This document shows, one piece after another, positions 32,424 through 38,480 of a stretch of 38,480 bases of DNA; within the stretch, counting starts at the first letter, position 1; each line of letters starts with the position of its first letter. The DNA is from Nitriliruptoraceae bacterium (GTDB taxonomy: Bacteria > Actinomycetota > Nitriliruptoria > Nitriliruptorales > Nitriliruptoraceae): positions 1 through 38,480 of the forward strand of contig SKJX01000194.1 in NCBI GenBank assembly GCA_007121785.1. Reading direction: 5' to 3'. Made by a program: the position numbers and the translations under genes. The notes under the pieces are model-generated. The model ran no database searches, was not told where the DNA came from, and saw only the letters and a list, made by a program, of their open reading frames with translations.

Positions 32424-33566
32424 CTACGCCGGTGCCTGACCCCCTTGGACGGAGTCCGCCCCGACGTCGGCGACGTCGAAGGTGTGCACCGGTCCGTCCA
32501 CCTCGACGCGCACCGGGCGGCCTCGTTCGAGGTCCAGTTGCGGGCCACGGCGGGCACGCACCACCTCGCCGGACGGCAGGGTCACCTGGGTCAGCTGGTC
32601 GTGGCCGAAGTACGAGATGCCGCTGACCACGCCCGGCGCCTCCGGGTCCGCCCGCAGGCGCACCGACTCCGGTCGGATCACCACCGCGACGTGTGTGTCG
32701 GAGATCGGTCGCGCGGTGGGCAGGCGACCGATCGGGGTGTCGACCAGGTAGGTGCCCGCACGCGTCCCGTCGAGCACGTCCGCTTCGCCGACGAACTCGG
32801 CGACGAAGCGGGTGGCGGGCGCGGTGTAGAGGGCCTGGGGGTGCGCGAACTGGTGGATCCGGCCCGATTCCATGACCGCCACCCGGTCCGCGAGGGACAG
32901 CGCCTCCTCCTGGTCGTGGGTGACGAACACGGCCGTCTGTTCCGCGTCCCGCAGGATCGTGCGCACCTCCTCGCGGACGGCCGCACGCAAGGTCGCGTCC
33001 AGGTTGGAGAACGGCTCGTCGAGCAGCACCAGGTCGGGGCGGGTGACGATGGCCCGGGCCAGTGCGACCCGTTGCTGCTGGCCTCCCGACAGCGCGGTGG
33101 GGTAGCGGTCCTCGACGCCCTCCAGGCCCACCAGCGTCAGCGCGTCGGCGGTGCGGCGCTCGCGTTCGGCTCGGGGTCGGCCGGCGAGGCCGTAGGCGAT
33201 GTTCCGGCCGACCGTCAGGTGGGGGAACAGGGCGTAGTCCTGGAACACCAGCCCGACGTTGCGTTTCTCCGGGGGTACGGCGACCCCGGGGCCGCTGACC
33301 AGCGACCCGTCGATCGCGATCGTGCCCGCATCGGGGTCGGCCAGGCCGGCCACCATCCGCAGGACCGTCGTCTTGCCGCAGCCGGACGGGCCGAGCAGCG
33401 CCGTGAGGCTGCCCCGCGGCACCTCCAGATCGACCCCGTCGACCGCCACCGTGGTACCGAAGCGCTTCTCGAGGCCCCGGACGTCGAGGGCTGGGGGGCC
33501 GGCGGCCGACGCGTCGCCCGGATCCGAGGGCCCATCGGTGGGCCGGGCAGGGGCGTCACTGGCCAC
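32424..33566 (-). CDS. fbpC: Ferric iron ABC transporter ATPase
   Basis: This 380-residue ATPase would drive iron import with fbpA and fbpB products. The nucleotide-binding domain has Walker A in LLGPSGCGKTTVLRMVAG, the Q-loop in VGLVFQDYALFPHL, the signature LSGGQQQRVALARAI, Walker B in LVLLDEPFSNLD, and the switch His in VFVTHDQEEAL. A C-terminal regulatory (TOBE-like) domain of about 110 residues follows, as in FbpC/PotA. AGGAG lies six bases before the GTG start. The call as iron ATPase rather than a polyamine or other importer rests on the iron box it shares with the divergent DtxR gene and on fbpAB lacking an ATPase of their own. Confidence 0.88.
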   Translation of the reverse strand: MASDAPARPTDGPSDPGDASAAGPPALDVRGLEKRFGTTVAVDGVDLEVPRGSLTALLGPSGCGKTTVLRMVAGLADPDAGTIAIDGSLVSGPGVAVPPEKRNVGLVFQDYALFPHLTVGRNIAYGLAGRPRAERERRTADALTLVGLEGVEDRYPTALSGGQQQRVALARAIVTRPDLVLLDEPFSNLDATLRAAVREEVRTILRDAEQTAVFVTHDQEEALSLADRVAVMESGRIHQFAHPQALYTAPATRFVAEFVGEADVLDGTRAGTYLVDTPIGRLPTARPISDTHVAVVIRPESVRLRADPEAPGVVSGISYFGHDQLTQVTLPSGEVVRARRGPQLDLERGRPVRVEVDGPVHTFDVADVGADSVQGGQAPA

Positions 33567-33650
33567 GGAGGGCTCCTGGTGCGGGATCGGGGGCGTCGCG
33601 CGAGGACGGTGCTGGTCCGGGGGGCGGCCACGGCCGGGTCGACCCAGCCG

Positions 33651-33669
33651 GTAGGTTAGGCTACCCTTC
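33651..33669. promoter_or_regulatory. Iron box shared by fbpC and the DtxR-family gene
   Basis: GTAGGTTAGGCTACCCTTC agrees with the DtxR/IdeR consensus at 15 of 19 positions. It contains -10-like hexamers for both directions: TAGGTT and TAGGCT rightward, TAGCCT and TAACCT leftward. It stands 34 bases before the regulator start and 84 bases before the fbpC start, so one site can repress both. Confidence 0.78.
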
Positions 33670-33703
33670 TAGGAGCCTGCTTCCCCCAGCCGACGGAGCC
33701 ACC

Positions 33704-34426
33704 GTGGCCCTCGACGCGCTCACCGCGCCCCGAGCCGACGTCACGCCGCGGTCTGATGCGGCGGCGGGGGAGACGAGCGTCGCGGCCATCGTCACGGAGG
33801 TGCTCGAGGTCCTCCTCGAGCACGACGAGCACGGCACCGCCACCAGCGGAGCGGAGCTCGCCCGACGCATCCCGGTCCCGACCTGGACCGTCGACGCTGC
33901 GGTCCAACAACTGTTGGCCGACGGCACAGCCACGATCGCGGGTGACGGGATCGTCCTCTCCGAGGCGGGACGGCCCAAGGCCATCCGGGCCGTCCGACGC
34001 CATCGCCTGACCGAACGGATGCTGTCGGACCTGCTCGGTCTCGAATGGTGGAAGGTGCACCACGAAGCCGAGCGGTGGCAGGGCGTGGTCTCCGACGATG
34101 TGGAAGCCCGCCTGCTGGAACTGCTCGGCGACCCGGGGACCTGCCCGCACGGCAACCCGATCCCGGGATCGGCGAACCGGCCGACCTACCGCGAGGAGAC
34201 CAGCCTCGCCGACGCCCGGCCCGGCCCGGTCCGGGTGGTGCGCATCACCGAGACGCTCGAGAACGACGACGAGGCGCTCCAGTTGCTGCAGAACTGCGGC
34301 TTCGTCCCGGGGCGCGACGCGGAGGTCAAGCGCACCGAGGACGGTTGGGTGCTGGTCGCCGGCTCCGTCCGTGACGCGGCGCTGCCCCCGCACGTGGCAG
34401 CGCACACCTACGTCGAGCCGTTCTGA
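33704..34426 (+). CDS. DtxR/IdeR-family metal-dependent repressor
   Basis: A 240-residue regulator with three parts. Residues 25-90 form the winged helix (IVTEVLEVLLEHDEHGTATS, LARRIPVPTWTVDAAVQQLL). The metal-binding and dimerisation domain follows, with the characteristic RHRLTERMLSDLLGLEW, VHHEAERWQGVVSDDVEARL and the Cys/His segment GTCPHGNPIPG. A C-terminal SH3-like FeoA domain ends the protein. With Fe(II) bound, such proteins sit on iron boxes; one lies in its own promoter, so it probably regulates itself, fbpC and fbpAB. The N-terminal 25 residues are a variable Ala-rich extension, and the helix-turn-helix sequence is diverged from IdeR. A manganese-type member cannot be excluded, but the operators favour iron. 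Confidence 0.93.
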   Translation: MALDALTAPRADVTPRSDAAAGETSVAAIVTEVLEVLLEHDEHGTATSGAELARRIPVPTWTVDAAVQQLLADGTATIAGDGIVLSEAGRPKAIRAVRRHRLTERMLSDLLGLEWWKVHHEAERWQGVVSDDVEARLLELLGDPGTCPHGNPIPGSANRPTYREETSLADARPGPVRVVRITETLENDDEALQLLQNCGFVPGRDAEVKRTEDGWVLVAGSVRDAALPPHVAAHTYVEPF

Positions 34427-34469
34427 TCGGTCCGAGCCACCCGCTTCCAGTCCGTGACGGCCGGCGCGG

Positions 34470-34475
34470 TAGGGT
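34470..34475 (+). promoter_or_regulatory. -10 element giving a leaderless GroES-like message
   Basis: TAGGGT ends six bases before the ATG at 34482, so transcription should start at the A of the start codon. There is no ribosome site, as expected for leaderless actinobacterial genes. Confidence 0.55.
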
Positions 34476-34481
34476 CACGAC

Positions 34482-34829
34482 ATGAGCGAACCCGAGCCGC
34501 TGCCGGATCACCCCGAGCGACGACGCCACGTCGTCGTGCTCGGCGATCGTGTCCTGGTTGCCCCACCTGAGGACGCTGAGCGACGGACCAAGGCCGGCAT
34601 CCTCATCCCGGCGACGGCCCAGTCGGTCGACCGCAAGGGCTTGTGGGGCGAGACGTTGGGGGTCGGGCCACACGTCCGTCAGGTCCACACCGGCGACGAC
34701 GTCCTCTACCTGCCGGATGACGCGATCGAGGTGGACATCCAGGGGGAGGCGTTCCTGATCGTGCGCGAGCGTGATGTGCACGCCGTGGCTTCCCGCGACC
34801 GTGAGGACGCCACGGGGCTGTACCTCTAG
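34482..34829 (+). CDS. Stand-alone GroES/Cpn10-like protein
   Basis: A 115-residue protein with the Cpn10 fold pattern: VVVLGDRVLVAPPEDAERRT, then the mobile-loop region KAGILIPATAQSVDRKG, the core LGVGPHVRQVHTGDDVLYLPDD, and EVDIQGEAFLIVRERDVHAV. True GroES is about 97 residues and starts near the LGDRVLV strand; here an extra charged N-terminus of about 18 residues (SEPEPLPDHPERRRH) and a short C-tail are added. The mobile loop keeps G-I-L-I-P, the groEL-contacting pattern, but the conserved GGI triplet is AGI. No groEL is adjacent. It may be a second co-chaperonin or a GroES-fold protein with another role. Confidence 0.82.
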   Translation: MSEPEPLPDHPERRRHVVVLGDRVLVAPPEDAERRTKAGILIPATAQSVDRKGLWGETLGVGPHVRQVHTGDDVLYLPDDAIEVDIQGEAFLIVRERDVHAVASRDREDATGLYL

Positions 34830-34937
34830 TCCTCATGGAGCGGCCGTGCGTCGTTCGCGTCAACTCGCGCGACTCGGACGCGCCAGGCCGGTCCGGTCCT
34901 CACTACGCTCCGCGGCACGCGAGAGGGAGCCTGGTTG

Positions 34938-36041
34938 GTGAGCGCCGCATCGTCCGCTGCCGTCGGACCACCTCCGGGGATGCCCGTGCGGCTGTCCTCG
35001 AACGAGTCGCCGTTCGGTCCCTCCCCGGCGGCGATGGAGGCCGCGCAACTGGCGTTGGTCGAGGGACACCGCTACCCGGACGACCAGAGCGTGGACCTGC
35101 GTACCGCGGTGGCCGCGCACGAGGGGGTCGCGTTCGATCAGGTCGCGGTCGGGACGGGGTCTGCGGCCCTGTTGATGGACATCATCCCTCACGTCTGCGG
35201 TGACGTGGACGATGCGGAGGTGGTGGCGTTCAGCCGGTCCTTCGTCGTCTACCGCCTGGCGGCCCGCAACGCACGAGCCCGCTACGTCGAGGTGCCAACG
35301 GCCGGACCGGCCACGTTGGACCGCGACGGGTACGGACGTGATGTCGATGCCCTGCTCGACCACGTCAGCGATGCCACCCGCGTGGTGGCGATCGACAACC
35401 CCGGCAACCCCACCGGCGCGCACCTGACCGGGGAGCAGCTCGAACGGCTGCTGTCCGCGCTCCCCGAGCACGTCACGGTCGTCATCGACGAGGCCTACCA
35501 CCACTTCGCCACGGGGCAACGCGGGTACCAGCGCGTGGCCGAGCTCTCGGTCGACCACCCCCGGCTGCTGGTGCTGACGACCTTCTCCAAGGCCTACGCC
35601 CTCGCGGGCCTGCGGGTGGGGGCCGTCACCGGCCCTGCGGAGCTGGTCGGCCCGATCGACGGCCGTCGGACGCGCTTCAACGTCGCGGTCACCGGCCAGG
35701 CCGCCGCCATCGCCAGCCTCGAGGACGCGGCGCACCTGCGGCACACGGTCGAGGGCACCCTCGAAGGACGGGCTCGGATGGCGGCCGGCTTGCAGGAGCT
35801 GGGGGTGCCGTTCACCGACGGCCTGGGAAACTTCCTCACCCTCGAGCTCGGGGCACCCAGTCCCCCGTACGTGGAGGCCTACGCCGAGCACGGGGTCGGG
35901 GTCCGCCCGCTGGCCCCGTACGGCATGGACGAGCAGCTGCGGGTCTCGGTGGGGACCCCGTCGGAGGTCGGGGCGTTCCTCACCGCGTCCGCCGAGGTGC
36001 TGGCCGACGCCCCGTCACGGCTGGGCGCGACCGCGCGGTGA
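34938..36041 (+). CDS. hisC: Histidinol-phosphate aminotransferase-like enzyme
   Basis: A PLP-dependent class I/II aminotransferase of 367 residues. Seen are the N-terminal VRLSSNESPFGPSPAAMEA, the cofactor segment AVGTGSAALLMDII, the substrate-domain NPGNPTGAHL, DEAYHHFA, and the PLP Lys in VLTTFSKAYALAGLRVG, with Arg in EQLRVSVGTPSE for the carboxylate. These fit HisC, which moves an amino group from glutamate to imidazole-acetol phosphate in histidine synthesis; related enzymes act on aromatic amino acids. No other his genes are near, so an aromatic aminotransferase role is possible. GTG 34938 and TTG 34935 are both possible starts after GAGGGAG. Confidence 0.82.
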   Translation: MSAASSAAVGPPPGMPVRLSSNESPFGPSPAAMEAAQLALVEGHRYPDDQSVDLRTAVAAHEGVAFDQVAVGTGSAALLMDIIPHVCGDVDDAEVVAFSRSFVVYRLAARNARARYVEVPTAGPATLDRDGYGRDVDALLDHVSDATRVVAIDNPGNPTGAHLTGEQLERLLSALPEHVTVVIDEAYHHFATGQRGYQRVAELSVDHPRLLVLTTFSKAYALAGLRVGAVTGPAELVGPIDGRRTRFNVAVTGQAAAIASLEDAAHLRHTVEGTLEGRARMAAGLQELGVPFTDGLGNFLTLELGAPSPPYVEAYAEHGVGVRPLAPYGMDEQLRVSVGTPSEVGAFLTASAEVLADAPSRLGATAR

Positions 36042-36082
36042 ACGGCAGGCCGCCTCGTCGCGGCCCGCGGTAGCCCTTCCGA

Positions 36083-36088
36083 TACCGT
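36083..36088 (+). promoter_or_regulatory. Candidate -10 of the thioredoxin-fold lipoprotein
   Basis: TACCGT, within GATACCGT, lies 33 bases before the GTG at 36122. GAGAAGG at 36106-36112 is the ribosome site. Confidence 0.4.
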
Positions 36089-36121
36089 CGGGGACCTGGT
36101 CCGTCGAGAAGGCATCCGCTG

Positions 36122-36694
36122 GTGGTCGTACGTCGCCTCCTGCTCCTCGTCGTCCTGCTGCTGACCGCCTGCAGCGGTTCGTCGACGGTCGATTTCGGTC
36201 CGTCGTCGGCGGGCAGCGGGGGTTCGTCCGCGGTCCGCAGCGACGAGGTCGACGCCATGCTGGCGCCCGTTCCCGACGAGATCCCCCCCGAGGACGCTCG
36301 GCTGTTCGAGGGCGGATGGCCGGAAGCGGCGGCGTACGTCCGTCGGGAGGCCGAGGCCGGCAACCCGGTGCTCGTCAACATCTTCGCCAGCTGGTGCGGG
36401 CCCTGCCGCAACGAGATGCCGATGCTGACCGAGGCGGCCGAGGACAACCCCGACGTGACGTTCCTGGGCATCGACCATCAGGACCGCTTCGAGGACGGCG
36501 AGGAGTTCGTCGACGAGTTCGACGTGGACTTCGCCACGATCCATGACATCGAGGGCGACGTCGCCCACAATGTCGGCGGGATCGGGATGCCCACCACCGT
36601 GGTGTTCGACGCGGACGGCAAGCTCGCCGAGCGCGTCGTCGGCGAGGTGACCGAGAGCACCCTGGCCGAGCTCCTCGACGCCGCACGTGGCTGA
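36122..36694 (+). CDS. Thioredoxin-fold (TlpA/ResA-like) lipoprotein
   Basis: A 190-residue exported protein. It begins with a lipoprotein signal (RRLLLLVVLLLTAC, lipid on Cys17), then a Ser/Gly-rich linker, then a thioredoxin fold. The active site is W91-C-G-P-C95 in NIFASWCGPCRNEMPML; the cis-Pro loop is GIGMPTTVVFDADG. Membrane-attached thioredoxins with this plan reduce disulfides outside the cell, often for cytochrome c maturation or envelope proteins; no cytochrome genes are adjacent, so the client is unknown. The insert TFLGIDHQDRFEDGEEFVDEF is typical of the TlpA/ResA group. Confidence 0.9.
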   Translation: MVVRRLLLLVVLLLTACSGSSTVDFGPSSAGSGGSSAVRSDEVDAMLAPVPDEIPPEDARLFEGGWPEAAAYVRREAEAGNPVLVNIFASWCGPCRNEMPMLTEAAEDNPDVTFLGIDHQDRFEDGEEFVDEFDVDFATIHDIEGDVAHNVGGIGMPTTVVFDADGKLAERVVGEVTESTLAELLDAARG

Positions 36695-36745
36695 GGGCCG
36701 GGTGGCGGACCGGCCGCAGGGTGGCTCGCGACCGGGCCATGGTCG

Positions 36746-36751
36746 TAACCT
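36746..36751 (+). promoter_or_regulatory. Candidate -10 of the small membrane protein gene
   Basis: TAACCT lies 27 bases before the GTG at 36779, leaving a leader of about 20 bases that contains a GGGGG ribosome-site-like run. Confidence 0.4.
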
Positions 36752-36778
36752 GACGGGTGACCGAGTCGGGGGTCTGCG

Positions 36779-36991
36779 GTGATCCGTCTGCTGGTCGTCT
36801 TCCTCCCGGTGCTCCTGATCGCGGGGCTGGTGCTGTGGTTCTGGGCCGTCCGGGACGCCTTCGGGCGTCACCCGGACCGCTTCGCGACGTTCACGCGGGC
36901 GACGTGGCTGGCGATCAACCTGCTGATCCCGGTGCTCGGCGCCGCGTTGTACTGGGCGATCGGCCGGGAAGCGGACCGCACCGCCCGGTGA
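36779..36991 (+). CDS. Small membrane protein, PLDc_N-like domain
   Basis: A 70-residue protein with two membrane helices: LLVVFLPVLLIAGLVLWFWAV and WLAINLLIPVLGAALYWAIG, joined by a short basic loop (RDAFGRHPDRFATFTRAT). The pattern W-x-x-I-N-x-L-I-P-x-L-G-x-x-x-Y near the second helix matches the phospholipase D-nuclease N-terminal domain, found alone in many small actinobacterial proteins of unknown role. The last residues (GREADRTAR) are charged and probably cytoplasmic. The GTG start is chosen because it begins the first helix and follows a G-rich run at good spacing. It converges on the HMG-CoA lyase gene with a 24-base gap. Confidence 0.82.
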   Translation: MIRLLVVFLPVLLIAGLVLWFWAVRDAFGRHPDRFATFTRATWLAINLLIPVLGAALYWAIGREADRTAR

Positions 36992-37015
36992 CCCGGGCCG
37001 CGTGCCGGCGCGTCG

Positions 37016-37930
37016 TCAGCTGTCGGCGTGCCGTCGAGCGAGGACGGCCTCAGCGACGCGCGAGGCCGGCGGCTTGCCGAGCGTCTGTGCCAGCCAGCCG
37101 GTGGTGTCGACGAGCCCTTCGAGGTCGACACCGGTGACGACCCCCGAGCCGTGCAGCGCGTAGACCAGGTCCTCGGTGGCGAGGTTGCCCTTCGCGCCGG
37201 CCGCGTAGGGGCAGCCACCCAGTCCGCCGGCGGAGGTGTCCGCGATGCTCACGCCCGCCTCGAGCGCAGCGAGCGTGTTGGCCAGGCCCTGCCCGTAGGT
37301 GTCGTGCAGGTGCACCGCCAGCCGGTCCAGCAGCACCTGCGGCGCGAGTTGCTCGATCAGGTGCTGGACCTGACCGCCGGTGCCGACCCCGACCGTGTCG
37401 CCCAGGGACACCTCGTCGCACCCGAGCTCGAACAGCGACACCGTGACCCGGCGGACGTCGTCGACGGGGACCTCGCCCTGGTATGGACAGCCGCAGACCA
37501 TGGACGCGTAGCCGCGGACGCGGAGCCCCTCGTGGCGGGCTCGACGCACCACCGGCTCGAACATCTCCAGGCTCTCGGCGATCGAGCGGTTGAGGTTGCG
37601 TTGGCTGAACTCCTCGGACGCAGCAGCGAACACGGCGATCTCGTGCACACCGGCGGCGAGGGCACGGTCCAGGCCCCGCTCGTTGGGGACCAGCACCGGG
37701 TAGCGGACCCCCTCCACCGGCGTGATACCCGCCAGCACGTCCTCGGCGTCGGCGAGTTGCGGGACCCAGTCCGGATGGACGAACGACGTCGCTTCCACCA
37801 CCGGCAGGCCGACCCGGGCGAGCCGGTCGATCAGGTCGATCTTGACCTGGGTCGGCACCGTGCCCGGCTCGTTCTGGAGCCCGTCACGGGGCCCGACCTC
37901 GACGATCGTCACCGACTCGGGGAGGTTCAC
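37016..37930 (-). CDS. mvaB: Hydroxymethylglutaryl-CoA lyase
   Basis: This 304-residue enzyme splits HMG-CoA into acetyl-CoA and acetoacetate, the last step of leucine degradation. It is a DRE-TIM metallolyase: [20 protein letters not shown] at the start, [20 protein letters not shown], the metal site [18 protein letters not shown], and the catalytic-Cys loop [20 protein letters not shown]. All these are conserved in HMG-CoA lyases and separate it from isopropylmalate synthases. The GTG at 37930 overlaps the stop of the upstream carboxylase gene by four bases, so the two are translated together, as in other leucine/isovalerate clusters. Confidence 0.93.
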   Translation of the reverse strand: MNLPESVTIVEVGPRDGLQNEPGTVPTQVKIDLIDRLARVGLPVVEATSFVHPDWVPQLADAEDVLAGITPVEGVRYPVLVPNERGLDRALAAGVHEIAVFAAASEEFSQRNLNRSIAESLEMFEPVVRRARHEGLRVRGYASMVCGCPYQGEVPVDDVRRVTVSLFELGCDEVSLGDTVGVGTGGQVQHLIEQLAPQVLLDRLAVHLHDTYGQGLANTLAALEAGVSIADTSAGGLGGCPYAAGAKGNLATEDLVYALHGSGVVTGVDLEGLVDTTGWLAQTLGKPPASRVAEAVLARRHADS

Positions 37931-38480
37931 CTCGGGGATCCTGTCACTGCGGCCGCGGCGTCCGGGTCGGCATCGACCGCCGGCTCGAAGGCTAGGAGCG
38001 GCGTGCCGGTGTCGACCCGGTCCCCGACCTGCACGTGCAACGTGGTCACCCGGCCGTCGCTGGGGGCGGTGATCGGATGCTCCATCTTCATCGCTTCCAT
38101 CACCGCCAGGGTGGCACCGGCCGTGACCGTCTGTCCGGCCTCGACCGGCAGGGCCAGGACCGAGCCGGGCAGCGGGGAGGTGTAGGACGCCTCGCCGGTC
38201 GGCGCCGACGCGTCGGCGTGACGTACGGCGGGTTCGGCGACCAGTTCGAGCGTGCGACCGTCGAGGTGGACGAAGGCGTGCGGTCGCCCGTCGGCACGCA
38301 CCGTGACGTCGGTGACCGCGTCGGTGGGGACGGGCACGTGCGTGTCGGCCACCTCGACGTCGCGGTGGCCGAGCCGCTCGCGGACGCGCGCCTGGGTGGT
38401 CGCGAGCGGGTCGGCGGCCGGCTGTCGCAGCCACACCGGCCAGCCGCCCACGCCGCCTGGCCGGAACGCGCCGAGTCGCG
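37927..38480 (-). CDS. Acyl-CoA carboxylase alpha subunit, C-terminal fragment with biotin carrier (probably methylcrotonyl-CoA carboxylase)
   Basis: About 184 C-terminal residues are in the window; the gene continues past the right edge without an upstream stop. The biotin carrier domain is complete: [18 protein letters not shown], then the biotinylated Lys in [14 protein letters not shown], and [18 protein letters not shown]. Before it is the linker region seen between biotin carboxylase and carrier ([27 protein letters not shown]). Coupling to HMG-CoA lyase points to 3-methylcrotonyl-CoA carboxylase of leucine breakdown; an acetyl- or propionyl-CoA carboxylase would share the same domain, so the substrate is inferred from context. 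An acidic Asp/Ala tail ends the protein. Confidence 0.87.
   Translation of the reverse strand, partial: RLGAFRPGGVGGWPVWLRQPAADPLATTQARVRERLGHRDVEVADTHVPVPTDAVTDVTVRADGRPHAFVHLDGRTLELVAEPAVRHADASAPTGEASYTSPLPGSVLALPVEAGQTVTAGATLAVMEAMKMEHPITAPSDGRVTTLHVQVGDRVDTGTPLLAFEPAVDADPDAAAAVTGSPR

Noticed and set aside
36757-37137. A leaderless 126-codon frame starting five bases after TAACCT.
   Set aside because: It is out of frame with the clear two-helix membrane protein at 36779, runs antisense into HMG-CoA lyase, and has Arg/Pro-rich shadow composition.

Overview
The window is very GC-rich, densely coded DNA from an actinobacterium. Three things point that way: DtxR/IdeR-type iron boxes, a monomeric isocitrate dehydrogenase, and many TANNNT -10 elements without a good -35. 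The mix of genes would fit a deep-branching lineage (Nitriliruptoria-like), but that is inference and no genus can be named. No rRNA, tRNA, insertion sequence, prophage or CRISPR array was seen. Both ends cut through genes.

Region 1 (1-8106) is a catechol meta-cleavage cluster. An extradiol dioxygenase leaves leftward off the window edge. Divergent from it are an unrecognised 184-residue gene, an IclR-type regulator and a tightly packed operon for the lower pathway: 2-hydroxypentadienoate hydratase, acylating acetaldehyde dehydrogenase, 4-hydroxy-2-oxovalerate aldolase, 4-oxalocrotonate decarboxylase, 4-oxalocrotonate tautomerase and 2-hydroxymuconic semialdehyde dehydrogenase. A Rieske protein and a HAD hydrolase close the operon. 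Together these enzymes would convert catechol to pyruvate and acetyl-CoA by the dehydrogenative branch.

Region 2 (8161-17909) holds mainly transport and housekeeping genes: a second HAD protein and nagA, a PGPGW membrane protein, an MFS exporter, an NCS2 purine/pyrimidine permease coupled to a second MFS transporter, an RlmA-type rRNA methyltransferase, and an APC permease preceded by a likely 48-residue small ORF and a perfect palindrome over its -10.

Region 3 (17967-24620) has a molybdopterin oxidoreductase, an MpaB/DUF2236 protein and an unknown 144-residue gene on the minus strand. Divergent from them is a tiny, extremely acidic repeat lipoprotein ending at a strong hairpin. Monomeric isocitrate dehydrogenase follows.

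Region 4 (24621-34426) is a split ferric-iron uptake regulon. fbpA-fbpB sit behind an iron box. The ATPase fbpC lies about 5 kb away, divergent from a DtxR-family regulator, with a second iron box between them. Inserted between the two parts are a NarL-type two-component pair, a membrane-anchored cupredoxin and a secreted His-rich protein.

Region 5 (34470-38480) contains a stand-alone GroES-like protein, a HisC-type aminotransferase, a thioredoxin-fold lipoprotein, a small membrane protein, and HMG-CoA lyase coupled to the biotin-carrier end of an acyl-CoA carboxylase alpha subunit, as in leucine degradation.
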